From Erythrobacter sp. KY5 (lineage in GTDB: Bacteria; Pseudomonadota; Alphaproteobacteria; Sphingomonadales; Sphingomonadaceae), in the NCBI RefSeq assembly GCF_003264115.1, contig NZ_CP021912.1:1967001-2031000 (forward strand): a DNA stretch of 64,000 nt. Direction: 5' to 3'. The number at the start of each line of letters is the position of its first letter. The first letter of the stretch is position 1. Both the position numbers and the translations under genes were made by a program. Below are positions 34,457-45,772 of the stretch, piece by piece. The notes below the pieces were generated by a model. The model was given only the letters and a program-made list of their open reading frames with translations, searched no databases and had not been told where the DNA came from.

Positions 34457-36333
34457 TTTCAGCCGCTCCACACCGCAGCGATTATCGCCCCGATATCGAG
34501 GGGTTGCGCGCGGTTGCTGTCGGGGCGGTGCTGCTGTTTCACCTTGGCTTCGAAACCATCAGCGGCGGCTTCATCGGAGTCGACATTTTCTTCGTCATCT
34601 CCGGTTTCCTGATCGGCGGCATAGTCTTTCGCGAGATCGAGGGCGGCACTTTCAGGTTTGGCGCGTACCTGATGCGCCGTGTGCGCAGGATCGTGCCGGT
34701 TATGCTGCTGGTCTTGGCAGCGGTGACAGTCGCGGCCTGCGCGGTGCTTATGCCGACCGAGCTGGAAGGCTATGCGTGGAGCCTTGGATTTTCAGCGCTC
34801 TTCCTCGCCAACTTCCATTTCTGGCTTCACCGAGGGACCTATGCCGAGTCCGAGCATGAAGTGCTGCTCCACATGTGGACACTGGGAGTTGAAGGGCAGT
34901 TCTATCTTGTCCTGCCGCTTATCCTGATCGTGTTGATGCGCTTTGGGCGGATGGGCGTGCTAGTTGGTCTTGCAGCTCTTGCAGTTGCGTCGGCTGCTGC
35001 ATCGCTGCATTATCCGGCGGCAAGTTTCTACATGTTGCCCGCGCGGCTGTGGGAATTCATTCTCGGAGTGTTCATCGCGGTTGCGCCACTTCCGCTCGTT
35101 CATCTGCGCTGGGTCAGGGAACTGCTTGGCGTGGCAGGGTTAGCCTGCATCGCCTATGCGGCGCTTGCTTTTCATGTCGATACACCATTTCCAGGATGGC
35201 GCGCGGCGATCCCTTGCCTTGGCGCTGCGGCTGTCATCGCAGCAGGATCGGGTGGGGAAACGTTGGTGGGCCGGGCGCTGCAAGTCACGCCGATGCGCTT
35301 TTTAGGTCGGATATCCTATTCCCTGTACCTGTGGCATTGGCCGGTGATTGTCCTGTTGCTGCTTGGTCTTCCCGCTGGCGAGCTCGACCTTGAATTGCAA
35401 TTGATCGCAGCAGGCCTGTCTGTCGCGCTGGCTGCTGCGAGCTGGAAGTTCGTTGAAGAGCCGTTTCGGAGAGGCCGCGTTGGAAGAGCCATGGTCGGGC
35501 GGGGGAGTGCAGCTGTCACTGCGGGCCTTGTCGCTATAGCGCTCGCACTGTCCTTCACGTCAGGATGGCCGCAGCGGTTCACCGAGCGCGGGCAGGATCT
35601 CGCGGCGTATATGGAGTATCCGATCAACGACGTGTTCGGGTCGGGCCAATGCTTCATTCACCATCGAAGTCAGACCTTCGATCAGCAGGCATGCCTTGTG
35701 CGCGGCGACAACAAGCCGCGCGTTCTGCTGATGGGAGACAGTCACGCGGCGCATCTCGCACCGGGTCTCATCGCGAGTTTTCCGGGCAGCGCCGTCAGCC
35801 AGGTTACTGCCGCAGGATGTCGCCCCCTTATCGAGCAGCAGCGCGCAACATACCCTTTCTGCGGCGAGCTTATGATGAAAGCCTATTCCGACTATGCGGC
35901 GGAGCACGGTTCGGACCTGATCGTGCTGGCCGGTCGCTGGGAGCGGGGTGACCTGCCGGGGCTTTCGTCAACGCTCAAACAGCTAAAGCGGGAAGGGCGG
36001 GCGTTGCTTCTGATCGGGCCAGCGGCAGAGTGGTCGCAATTCGTCCCGCGGCTTTTGACCCTTGCGCAGGAGCGGCAACAGGACACCCGGCTTGCCGACT
36101 CAATGCGGCTTGAGGAGCGCGGCGAGCTGGACCGGGACATGGCCGCGATGGCCGCAGAATTGGGTGTGCCCTATGCGTCCATTCACACGATGCAGTGCGA
36201 CGGGGAGCAATGCCGGTATTTCTCGCCTGACGGTGCGCCGCTTTTGGTCGACAACAGTCATTTCACCTTCGAGGCAAGCAAGCTGTATGCCTCACAGATT
36301 GAGCATCCCGCGCTAATTCGCGCCATGGATTGA
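34453..36333 (+). CDS. Membrane acyltransferase with C-terminal SGNH domain (OafA-like)
   Basis: A 626-aa protein. The N-terminal acyltransferase-3 domain starts YRPDIEGLRAVAVGAVLLFH, with VDIFFVISGFLIGG and about ten membrane segments up to about residue 365. A C-terminal SGNH-hydrolase-like domain follows, with the block I motif LLMGDSHAAHLAP. Such proteins O-acetylate exopolysaccharide, O-antigen or peptidoglycan. It begins with TTG overlapping the serB stop, so translation is probably coupled although the functions are unrelated. The acceptor is unknown. Confidence 0.85.
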   Translation: MISAAPHRSDYRPDIEGLRAVAVGAVLLFHLGFETISGGFIGVDIFFVISGFLIGGIVFREIEGGTFRFGAYLMRRVRRIVPVMLLVLAAVTVAACAVLMPTELEGYAWSLGFSALFLANFHFWLHRGTYAESEHEVLLHMWTLGVEGQFYLVLPLILIVLMRFGRMGVLVGLAALAVASAAASLHYPAASFYMLPARLWEFILGVFIAVAPLPLVHLRWVRELLGVAGLACIAYAALAFHVDTPFPGWRAAIPCLGAAAVIAAGSGGETLVGRALQVTPMRFLGRISYSLYLWHWPVIVLLLLGLPAGELDLELQLIAAGLSVALAAASWKFVEEPFRRGRVGRAMVGRGSAAVTAGLVAIALALSFTSGWPQRFTERGQDLAAYMEYPINDVFGSGQCFIHHRSQTFDQQACLVRGDNKPRVLLMGDSHAAHLAPGLIASFPGSAVSQVTAAGCRPLIEQQRATYPFCGELMMKAYSDYAAEHGSDLIVLAGRWERGDLPGLSSTLKQLKREGRALLLIGPAAEWSQFVPRLLTLAQERQQDTRLADSMRLEERGELDRDMAAMAAELGVPYASIHTMQCDGEQCRYFSPDGAPLLVDNSHFTFEASKLYASQIEHPALIRAMD

Positions 36334-36392
36334 GCGCTCAGCGCGATGAGCCGGTTCTAGGTGGGTCTTGATTGAATACCTAATTCTGCTAT

Positions 36393-36406
36393 TTACATAA
36401 GTGTAA
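36393..36406. promoter_or_regulatory. Operator-like palindrome upstream of the first coq4
   Basis: TTACATAAGTGTAA has perfect 5-bp arms (TTACA and TGTAA) around a 4-base centre, 68 bases upstream of the ATG at 36475. The same TTACA-N4-TGTAA element, with the same GTA flank, lies before the second coq4 gene at 38065-38082. The shape resembles TetR-family operators. Confidence 0.65.
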
Positions 36407-36474
36407 GTAAGAGGTGCTAGCGGGTCTTTTATCGCCCAACCCCAGCACCGCCCACGCGAAGAAGGCCAGCCGCC

Positions 36475-37299
36475 ATGACCGATTGTTTCGATCTGTTTGC
36501 ATCCGACGGCACCGTCCTGCGGGACCCGAACCGTCCAGAGCCGCGCTATTCCCTGCCGCGCGCGATCAAGAATTTTCGCCTTCTGATGAAGGACAAGGAA
36601 GACACCAGCCTTGTCTTCAAGATTTATGAGTCGCTCCCTTCGAAGCAATTCATGCCGCGAGTGAAGAACCTGACGCTTTCGCAGCATGGCCAGTATCTGC
36701 GCGAGACCGAGCCCAATCTTCCCGAAATTCTCGACAACCATGCCGAGCTTCGCAAGACGCCCAAGGGGTCGCTGGCTCACGCCTATTGCGACTTCATGGA
36801 GACAGAAGGCCTGACAGCTGCTGGTCTGGTTGCCGAAGCGGACAAGCTTGGCCGTCCGAAATACGATGACCTCGTTCAATGGTTTGGCGATCGCTCGCGC
36901 GACACGCATGATCTTTTCCACGTGCTGACCGGTTATGGCCGCGATGCTTTGGGTGAGCAGTGCGTATTGCTGTTCACGCACGGCCAGTCGCCGACGCAGG
37001 GCCACCTGCTGATCGGCTATGCCGGTGCCGCCAATATCAAGAAGATGGTCTGGGGTTCGAACGCGCCGGTCATGGGCGCAGTTCGCCAGGCAAAGGCCAC
37101 CGGTCGCGGCGCAGCTCGCCTGATTGAACAGCCGATCCGCGAACTGCTCAAGCAGCCGGTCGACGGCGTGCGCAGCGCGCTCAACATTCCCGAGCCCACA
37201 CAGTATCGCGAATGCCACCGCATCTGGCGCGAAGAGGGCATCGACCCGTACAACCTCCTCGCAAGCGAAAACACTCCGCAGGAATTGGCTTCGGCCTGA
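36475..37299 (+). CDS. COQ4-family ubiquinone biosynthesis protein (paralogue 1)
   Basis: A 274-aa COQ4-type protein. The metal motif HDxxH-x11-E is complete: H145, D146, H149 and E161 in THDLFHVLTGYGRDALGE. COQ4 proteins act in ubiquinone head-group synthesis; recent work on the family assigns an oxidative decarboxylation at ring carbon 1. A palindromic operator lies upstream and a strong terminator downstream. A second COQ4 gene lies about 0.8 kb away. Confidence 0.85.
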   Translation: MTDCFDLFASDGTVLRDPNRPEPRYSLPRAIKNFRLLMKDKEDTSLVFKIYESLPSKQFMPRVKNLTLSQHGQYLRETEPNLPEILDNHAELRKTPKGSLAHAYCDFMETEGLTAAGLVAEADKLGRPKYDDLVQWFGDRSRDTHDLFHVLTGYGRDALGEQCVLLFTHGQSPTQGHLLIGYAGAANIKKMVWGSNAPVMGAVRQAKATGRGAARLIEQPIRELLKQPVDGVRSALNIPEPTQYRECHRIWREEGIDPYNLLASENTPQELASA

Positions 37300-37326
37300 T
37301 CCGCGTCAGAGCACGAGGTGAGAAAC

Positions 37327-37367
37327 AGCCGCTAGAGCCAGCTTGCAATCTGGCTCAGCGGCTTTTT
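37327..37367 (+). terminator. Terminator after the first coq4, overlapping the nitroreductase 3' end
   Basis: AGCCGCT-a-GAGCCAG pairs with CTGGCTC-AGCGGCT (14 bp, one bulged A) around an eight-base loop, followed by five Ts with the last stem base. The hairpin includes the last codons and stop of the convergent nitroreductase gene (stop at 37332-37334). Confidence 0.88.
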
Positions 37368-38018
37368 CTGTAGGGCGTGCGCCGGGACAGTTGCGTCGTC
37401 TGACGGATGGCCGACGACAACGATCATCAGCGGTTTTTCCCATTCAGGCCGCTCGCACGCTTCACGCAGAAAACCCATGGGTGAGGGCGTGTGCGTGAGA
37501 GTGGCAAGACCCGCTTCGTGCAATGTCGCGATAAGCATCCCGCAAGCAATCCCGACACTTTCATTGACGTAATAGTTTTGCGTCTTGCCATCCTCTTCGA
37601 TCCCGCCCTTTCGCTGGGCGAAGACGACGATCAGATAGGGCGCAGTTTCGAGGAACGGCTTGTCCTCGTCAGTGCCAAGGTCCTTGAGAGCGCCGAGCCA
37701 TTCATCGCTCGCCTTGGGATCATCGCCATCGGCACCATAAAAGCGCCGTTCTTCCGCCTCGGCAGCCTCGCGGATGGCGCGTTTCTTCTTGGGCGAGGAT
37801 ATGACGGCAAAGTGCCATGGCTGGTGGTTCGCGCCGTTGGGCGCGGTGCCGGCCGCTTCGATTGCTGCTTCGATCACTTCGCGAGGGACCGGCGCATCGG
37901 AGAAATAGCGGCAGGTCCTGCGTTCTTTCAGCCGGTCGCGAAGTGCCCTTGCGCGAGCGATGCTTTCATCGTCTGGCAGGGTTTCGAGCGAATAAGGGAC
38001 TGTGTCGTGTTCTTTCAT
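37332..38018 (-). CDS. Nitroreductase-family flavoprotein (iodotyrosine-deiodinase-like)
   Basis: An FMN enzyme of 228 aa. The FMN-binding segment is RRTCRYFSDAPVP, followed by AAGTAPNGANHQPWHFAVI, and the C-terminal half has NESVGIACGMLIATLHEAGLATLTHTPSPMGFL. The mid-region IREAAEAEERRFYG...LETAPYLIVVFAQ resembles the active-site lid of bacterial iodotyrosine-deiodinase homologues more than classical nitroreductases. This assignment is tentative. It is divergent from the second coq4, and the palindrome between them may regulate both. Confidence 0.8.
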   Translation of the reverse strand: MKEHDTVPYSLETLPDDESIARARALRDRLKERRTCRYFSDAPVPREVIEAAIEAAGTAPNGANHQPWHFAVISSPKKKRAIREAAEAEERRFYGADGDDPKASDEWLGALKDLGTDEDKPFLETAPYLIVVFAQRKGGIEEDGKTQNYYVNESVGIACGMLIATLHEAGLATLTHTPSPMGFLREACERPEWEKPLMIVVVGHPSDDATVPAHALQKKPLSQIASWL

Positions 38019-38064
38019 CGCTCCCGTATTCCTGTTTCTGCGATGCGAGGGAAGTGGACAATTA

Positions 38065-38082
38065 ACTTACATCGATGTAAGT
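38065..38082. promoter_or_regulatory. Perfect 18-bp palindrome between nitroreductase and second coq4
   Basis: ACTTACATCGATGTAAGT is a perfect palindrome in the 86-base divergent intergenic region. Its core TTACA-N4-TGTAA matches the element before the first coq4. It ends 22 bases before the coq4 ATG, a typical position for a repressor site. Confidence 0.8.
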
Positions 38083-38104
38083 AGCGTTGCAGGAGGAAGC
38101 TCAG

Positions 38105-38896
38105 ATGCCCTTGATTAATCGTCCACTGGTATCCGAAACCCGCGAACTCACGGGATTTCAGCCACTTAAAGTGCTGCACCACTTTGGAAAGCTGGTCGAA
38201 GATAAAGAGGATACCGAGCAGGTATTCCACATTATCGAGGCGACCAAGGGCAAGAAAAGCGTGCGCCAGGCTTGGGATTTTATCCAGTCGCCCGAAGGCC
38301 AGCATTTCCTCAAGACCGAAGTCGATATTCCGGCGATGCTCGACGATCATGATCGTTGGGCCGATTTGCCGGAAAACTCGGTCGGCAAACACTATATGGC
38401 CTTCATGAAGCGCGAGGGGCTGACCGCAGCGGGTCTTGTTGCGGAGAGCCACAAATGGGCGCCGCCCGAAGATCTGCCGCAGGACCTGACGCAGTGGTAT
38501 TTTGACCGCTTGCGCGACACGCACGATCTTTTCCACGTGCTGACCGGATATGGCCGCGATGCGCTGGGTGAGGCATGCCTTCTCGGATTTTCCTATTCGC
38601 AGAACTACAATCGCGGGATCCAATTCATCGCGTTTGCCGGCGCGCGCCAGATCAAGAAAGTCTCGGGCACCAAGGCTCCGTTATACGCCGCAGTGCGTGA
38701 GGGGCAGCGCCTTGGCCGCGCAGCGAAAAAACTGGCGCATATGGATGTCGAAGCTGTGATGCGCGAGGACATTGGCGAGGCTCGCGGGCGTCTCGGCATT
38801 GGCAAGCCTGTGCTTTACCGCGAATGCCTGCGAATTCTCGAAGCCGAAGGCACTGCCACCGCTGATCTAACCCTGACAAACGCCGAGGCGGCCTAA
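38105..38896 (+). CDS. COQ4-family ubiquinone biosynthesis protein (paralogue 2)
   Basis: A 263-aa COQ4-type protein with an intact HDxxH-x11-E site (H140, D141, H144, E156). The start is fixed by AGGAGG at 38091-38096, eight bases before the ATG. The N-terminal half diverges clearly from paralogue 1, while the metal-site region is nearly identical, even in DNA. It ends convergently with the MFS gene, overlapping by four bases. Confidence 0.85.
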   Translation: MPLINRPLVSETRELTGFQPLKVLHHFGKLVEDKEDTEQVFHIIEATKGKKSVRQAWDFIQSPEGQHFLKTEVDIPAMLDDHDRWADLPENSVGKHYMAFMKREGLTAAGLVAESHKWAPPEDLPQDLTQWYFDRLRDTHDLFHVLTGYGRDALGEACLLGFSYSQNYNRGIQFIAFAGARQIKKVSGTKAPLYAAVREGQRLGRAAKKLAHMDVEAVMREDIGEARGRLGIGKPVLYRECLRILEAEGTATADLTLTNAEAA

Positions 38897-40143
38897 CTTT
38901 CCGCAGGTTCCGGCGTCGCCTTTATCCGGGAAATGTTCCACGCGGCAATACACAGGGCGGTCGCACCGAACAAAGCTGCCAGGAGATATGGCGCACCGGG
39001 GAAGTACACCCCTTGTGCATCGGCGAAAGTGCCGAATGCGCGCGTCATGATCAACGGGCCAATGATGCTGGTGATGCTCATGGTGCTCGCGACTGCGCCT
39101 TGCAACTCGCCTTGCGCATCGTCGGCGATCCGCTCGCTCATCATTTGCTGTATCGCTGGAAACGCGATTGCTCCCAGGCTGCCGATGACGATGCCGATCA
39201 CCATGAAATAGCCCGCGGGCGCGAACGCAAACATCAGATTGGCAGGAAGCGATATGATGAAGCCGATAAGGACCGTCCGCGCAGCGCCAATGCGCGCGAT
39301 CACCTTCCCCGTCAGTGCGCCCTGAGTGATCGCTACCATGACCCCGTAAAGCGCTACGCTGAGACCGATCTGGAGCGTGCTCCACCCGAAAACCAGATCG
39401 GTGTGATAGGCCCAGACGGACTGGTGCGACTGCGCTGCCATCTGCATGAAGAAGATCACCGTCAGAAACCCGAAGACGACCGGATGGCGTGCCATCTGGA
39501 TCAACGTGCCGAGCGGATTGGCGCGCGTGATGGAGAAACCACGGCGCCGATCAGGCGGGAGCGTTTCCTTCAGCAGCCAATATCCGGCAATCGCTCCGCC
39601 GATGGCGAGCATGGAGGCGGCTATGAAGGGCAGTCGCACGTCGATTGATCCGAGCAACCCTCCAATACCTGGCCCAATGACGAAACCCGCAGCGCCAGCA
39701 GCACCCATGATGCCGAAGAACTTTCCGCGCTCTTCGGGCCTTGCCACATCGGCAATCGCGGAGTTCGCCGCAGCCCAGCTGGCCCCCATGATTCCCGACA
39801 GGATGCGGCCCACGAACAGCCAGAACAGCGTCGGAGCCCAGGCCATGATCGCATAATCGACACCCAGCATGAACAGCGTGAACAGCAGCACTGGACGCCG
39901 TCCAAAACGGTCGGAAAGCCCACCGATGATCGGCGCGAACGTGAACTGCATGACGGCATAGGCAAACAGCAGCCATCCGCCGATCTGCGCTGTCCGGTCG
40001 AGCGTTTCCCCGGTCACTTCTTCGAGCAGCCCCGGCAGCACGGGCACGATCAAGCCGATCCCGACCATGTCGACGAACACGATCAGCGCGACGAAAAACA
40101 ACGTCGTCGTGTTCGCAGGAGGTTGGGCGCTTTGCTGGCTCAT
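38893..40143 (-). CDS. MFS transporter of the TetA/multidrug exporter type
   Basis: A 416-aa major facilitator protein with 12 predicted membrane segments. Motif A reads GGLSDRFGRRPVLL, and the drug:H+ antiporter-like motif C region GAAGAAGFVIGPGIGGLLG follows. The ALFVDMVGIGLIVPVLP-like N-terminus resembles tetracycline-type exporters. It is the last gene of a minus-strand run behind purL, separated from the small membrane-protein gene by one base. The substrate is not predictable. Confidence 0.87.
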   Translation of the reverse strand: MSQQSAQPPANTTTLFFVALIVFVDMVGIGLIVPVLPGLLEEVTGETLDRTAQIGGWLLFAYAVMQFTFAPIIGGLSDRFGRRPVLLFTLFMLGVDYAIMAWAPTLFWLFVGRILSGIMGASWAAANSAIADVARPEERGKFFGIMGAAGAAGFVIGPGIGGLLGSIDVRLPFIAASMLAIGGAIAGYWLLKETLPPDRRRGFSITRANPLGTLIQMARHPVVFGFLTVIFFMQMAAQSHQSVWAYHTDLVFGWSTLQIGLSVALYGVMVAITQGALTGKVIARIGAARTVLIGFIISLPANLMFAFAPAGYFMVIGIVIGSLGAIAFPAIQQMMSERIADDAQGELQGAVASTMSITSIIGPLIMTRAFGTFADAQGVYFPGAPYLLAALFGATALCIAAWNISRIKATPEPAES

Positions 40144-40144
40144 A

Positions 40145-42726
<2,582 letters not shown>

Positions 42727-42742
42727 GGGCGATGCCCATAAG

Positions 42743-43417
42743 TCAGAGGCCCGCTGCCGCCAAGCCGCCTCTTTGGGTAAAATAGCGATTCTCCCCCACC
42801 CAGACAGCAAATGCAGTGATGACGGCAAAGGCTACGAGCGCCTGAAGATAGAGGAACAACCCGGCTTCCTCCGGATGCGGACCGAACCAGTTGATCGCCT
42901 GCATTGCCAGCATGACGAGCATAAGCAGAACCGGTTGAGCAATCGGACCGCGCGATTTGCTGCAATAATAGAAGAACGCAGCGAGCGTGATCCCGATTTC
43001 CAGCGGCATCGCGATTTCGGGAGAATTCCACAGGCCAAGGCCGTAGGTCTTCTCGCCGCCTGCGATCGTGAGGTCAGGTGCGTGAACAAGCCAGTCGAGC
43101 GCCCAGTGCGAGGCGACGACCAGTCCGGCCAGCACGCCGCCCAGTGCACTGCGCTGCCAGATCGCGATGATCAGCGCAAAGCCAAGAGCCCATATGCCGG
43201 TTCCCGCAAGACTGTGGGTGAACGGATAATAATAAAGGTCGAGCGGCACCATTTCGGTCGCCGCAGGATCGACCCGCATCTTCTCGACCCCGACGATCGC
43301 CAATGTGAAAAAGGCCCAGTCCACGAGCTGCGCGGCCACGAAATACGTGCCGAGTTTCGGCCCGCGTGAATAGGCTGCTGCGGCGATGAATGCCGGTGCG
43401 AAATGCCCGATGAACAT
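42743..43417 (-). CDS. Uncharacterised multi-pass membrane protein with His/Asp motifs
   Basis: A 224-aa membrane protein with about six segments. It starts [34 protein letters not shown] and has [11 protein letters not shown] and [14 protein letters not shown]. These histidine and aspartate positions recall YdjM/YbcI-like membrane metal-dependent hydrolases, but the match is loose. It lies 16 bases before purL and 26 bases after the DUF2177 gene. Confidence 0.6.
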   Translation of the reverse strand: MFIGHFAPAFIAAAAYSRGPKLGTYFVAAQLVDWAFFTLAIVGVEKMRVDPAATEMVPLDLYYYPFTHSLAGTGIWALGFALIIAIWQRSALGGVLAGLVVASHWALDWLVHAPDLTIAGGEKTYGLGLWNSPEIAMPLEIGITLAAFFYYCSKSRGPIAQPVLLMLVMLAMQAINWFGPHPEEAGLFLYLQALVAFAVITAFAVWVGENRYFTQRGGLAAAGL

Positions 43418-43443
43418 TGGAAAATCCTGCCCCCGATTTTATC

Positions 43444-43848
43444 CTAGCTCGTGAAGCGCAAAGTGGCCCATGTTGCAACAGCGCTTGCCGTGCCGGTCGC
43501 AAATGCTCCCCACATGATATCGATCACGCTGATCTTGGTCGCCCAAACCTTGAGAACAGCCTGACTTGTAAGGTCATATGTTGCGTAGCAAAGCGCGCCG
43601 AGAAGAACGCCATTGATGAGGGCGGTCATCACCTGTCCGCTCTCCAGACCCGGCTTAATCGCGAAATATGTCATTCCTGCGAGATAGAGAAAATAGAACA
43701 CGGCTGCGGGTGCGGCACGGAATTCGTCGGCCATGATCTCGCCTATCACCGGGCGATAGAAGTTATCGCCCGCCCAGCGCAGCCAGAGTGCATCGAGCAC
43801 GCCGAACACGACGGCAGCGCAGGCATAGGCGATCAGAAACTTGGTCAT
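43444..43848 (-). CDS. DUF2177-family membrane protein
   Basis: A 134-aa protein with four membrane segments. The FGVLDALWLRWAGDNFYRPVIGEIMAD start, FYFLYLAGMTYFAI and GALCYATYDLTSQAVLKVWATKISVIDIMWG are typical of DUF2177. The ATG at 43848 follows a purine-rich ribosome site (GAGAGAA). It heads the minus-strand run with purL and is divergent from xseB across 53 bases. The function is unknown. Confidence 0.8.
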   Translation of the reverse strand: MTKFLIAYACAAVVFGVLDALWLRWAGDNFYRPVIGEIMADEFRAAPAAVFYFLYLAGMTYFAIKPGLESGQVMTALINGVLLGALCYATYDLTSQAVLKVWATKISVIDIMWGAFATGTASAVATWATLRFTS

Positions 43849-43901
43849 TAGAATTCTCTCTCGTACGAAGGTGGCCTTGACCGCGCCGATGCGCAGCGTC
43901 A

Positions 43902-44183
43902 ATGCAAGAACCCATGGACGAGGGAACGGGTTCCGGATCGGAACAGATGCAAATCAATGAAATGAGTTTCGAGCAAGCTTTGGTCGCGCTCGAAGAGATT
44001 GTGACGCAGCTTGAGCGCGGCGATGTGCCGCTCGACAAGTCTATCGAACTTTACGAACGCGGAGAGCGGCTTCGCGCCGCCTGTCAGGATCGGCTCGACA
44101 CGGCGCAGGCACGGATCGAGAAGATCGTTGCGGGCGCGGACGGCAAGCCTGCTGGCACCGCGCCTCTCGACGGGGACAACTGA
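43902..44183 (+). CDS. xseB: XseB, exodeoxyribonuclease VII small subunit
   Basis: The small helical subunit of exonuclease VII, up to 93 aa. The diagnostic segment is MSFEQALVALEEIVTQLERGDVPLDKSIELYERGERLRAACQDRLDTAQARIEKI. The start is uncertain: ATGs at 43902, 43914 and 43947 are all possible, and the last follows a better GGAAC site. The large subunit XseA is not in this window. ispA starts two bases after its stop. Confidence 0.9.
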   Translation: MQEPMDEGTGSGSEQMQINEMSFEQALVALEEIVTQLERGDVPLDKSIELYERGERLRAACQDRLDTAQARIEKIVAGADGKPAGTAPLDGDN

Positions 44184-44184
44184 C

Positions 44185-45099
44185 ATGGCCCTCGCAAGTG
44201 TCGAGAATGATCTGCTGGGCGATGCTCTCCACCGGGTACAGGGCGAGATTGATTCCGTATTCGACGCGTTCCTGCCTGTTCCGGATGATACAAGTGCCAG
44301 ACTGGTCGAAGCCATGCGCTACGCTGCGATGGGCGGCGGTAAACGCGTTCGCCCGCTGCTGTTGGTAAGCACGGCGGAGCTGTACGGCGTAGATCGCACC
44401 GCAGCGCTCTGCGCCGCTGCCGCGGTCGAGGCGATCCATGTCTATTCGCTGATTCACGACGATCTGCCGTGCATGGATGATGACGACCTTCGCCACGGAA
44501 AGCCTACGGTGCACAAGGTCTATGACGATGCGACGGCGGTGCTGGCGGGCGATGCGCTTCACGCGCTCGCCTTCGAAATCCTCGCCGACAGCCAGACCAG
44601 CGCCGACCCCTTCGTTCGCAGCGAATTGATCGCAACGCTCGGAAAGGCGAGTGGCATGGGAGGCATGGCGGGCGGTCAGATGATGGACATGGTGGCCGAT
44701 GAAGAAGGCGTCCAATACGACCTTCGCGCAATTACGCGCCTGCAACAGCTGAAAACCGGAGCGCTGCTGGCCGCGAGCGTGGAGATGGGTGCGATCCTGG
44801 GCAAAGTTGCGCCCGAGGGCCGCGCTCACCTGCGCGCCTATTCGCGCGATATCGGGCTTGCCTTCCAGATTGCAGACGACTTGCTCGATGTTGAAGGCGA
44901 TGCCGACAAGGCTGGCAAGGCGCTGCGCAAGGATGACGAACAGGGCAAGCAGACGTTTGTCACGCTCATGGGCGTCGACAAGGCCCGCGAACAGGCCCGC
45001 GCGCTGGTCGATCAGGCAATCGCGCACCTCGCCAGCCATGGCAGCGAGGCGGACACGTTGCGCGCGCTGGCCCGGTTCATTGTCGAGCGGGATCGCTAG
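44185..45099 (+). CDS. ispA: IspA, farnesyl diphosphate synthase type polyprenyl synthetase
   Basis: A short-chain isoprenyl diphosphate synthase of 304 aa. The first aspartate motif begins at D92 in HDDLPCMDDDDLRHG and the second is QIADDLLDVEGD. GGGKRVRPLL is the substrate-binding block. It supplies farnesyl diphosphate for ubiquinone, hopanoid and undecaprenyl lipids. It is two bases downstream of xseB, a common pairing (xseB-ispA). Confidence 0.92.
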   Translation: MALASVENDLLGDALHRVQGEIDSVFDAFLPVPDDTSARLVEAMRYAAMGGGKRVRPLLLVSTAELYGVDRTAALCAAAAVEAIHVYSLIHDDLPCMDDDDLRHGKPTVHKVYDDATAVLAGDALHALAFEILADSQTSADPFVRSELIATLGKASGMGGMAGGQMMDMVADEEGVQYDLRAITRLQQLKTGALLAASVEMGAILGKVAPEGRAHLRAYSRDIGLAFQIADDLLDVEGDADKAGKALRKDDEQGKQTFVTLMGVDKAREQARALVDQAIAHLASHGSEADTLRALARFIVERDR

Positions 45100-45108
45100 G
45101 AATACGGA

Positions 45109-45132
45109 GCCGGGCGAAAGAACCCGGCGTTT
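45109..45132 (+). terminator. Weak hairpin between ispA and coaD
   Basis: GCCGGG (45109-45114) pairs with CCCGGC (45123-45128) around an eight-base A-rich loop, followed by GTTT. The U-tract is short, so it may only reduce readthrough into coaD. Confidence 0.4.
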
Positions 45133-45147
45133 CATGAGGACGTTGCC

Positions 45148-45660
45148 ATGACCAGCCGCATCGGGATTTATCCCGGCACATTCGACCCGATCACGCTTGG
45201 CCATGCCGACATCATTCGGCGCGGGTCCAAACTGGTCGACGAGCTCATCATCGGCGTGACCACCAACCCGTCGAAAAATCCCATGTTCTCGACCGATGAA
45301 CGCTTCGCAATGGTAGAGCGGGAAGTCGCTGCCATGGGCCTCGAAAATGTCAGGGTGGTTGGCTTCAACGCGCTGCTCGTGAAATTCGCGCAGAAAGAGC
45401 GCGCAAACGTCATCATCCGTGGTCTGCGCGCCGTCGCCGACTTCGAATACGAATATCAAATGGCAGGCATGAACCAGCAGCTTGACGACGACATCGAGAC
45501 CGTGTTTCTTATGGCGGACGTCTCGCTTCAACCGATTGCATCGAAGCTGGTAAAGGAAATCGCGCTTTATGGCGGTGACATCTCCCCCTTCGTCAGCGCA
45601 CCGGTAAAGGACGAAGTGATCGCCCGCGTCGAGGAAGTCGGCCGCAAGGGCGATTATTAG
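45148..45660 (+). CDS. coaD: CoaD, phosphopantetheine adenylyltransferase
   Basis: A 170-aa nucleotidyltransferase of the penultimate step of coenzyme A synthesis. The nucleotide motif is GIYPGTFDPITLGHADII (TxGH). RGLRAVADFEYEYQMAGMNQQL and the SSxxxK-like block VKEIALYGGDISPFV are conserved. Length and start are as expected. Confidence 0.95.
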   Translation: MTSRIGIYPGTFDPITLGHADIIRRGSKLVDELIIGVTTNPSKNPMFSTDERFAMVEREVAAMGLENVRVVGFNALLVKFAQKERANVIIRGLRAVADFEYEYQMAGMNQQLDDDIETVFLMADVSLQPIASKLVKEIALYGGDISPFVSAPVKDEVIARVEEVGRKGDY

Positions 45661-45772
45661 AGCTGGTGAAGGCCGCACACTCATTCATTGAAGTGTCAGC
45701 CTGCCGCCGTTAGACGCATCAGCCATTCTGTTCTCAAACTTACGAAGGCCGCTCGGACCCGTGAAGGCACCC

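Noticed and set aside
44041..45684. A 547-codon minus-strand frame opposite ispA and coaD
   Set aside because: It is the antisense shadow of two clear genes, with no motif and no start context.
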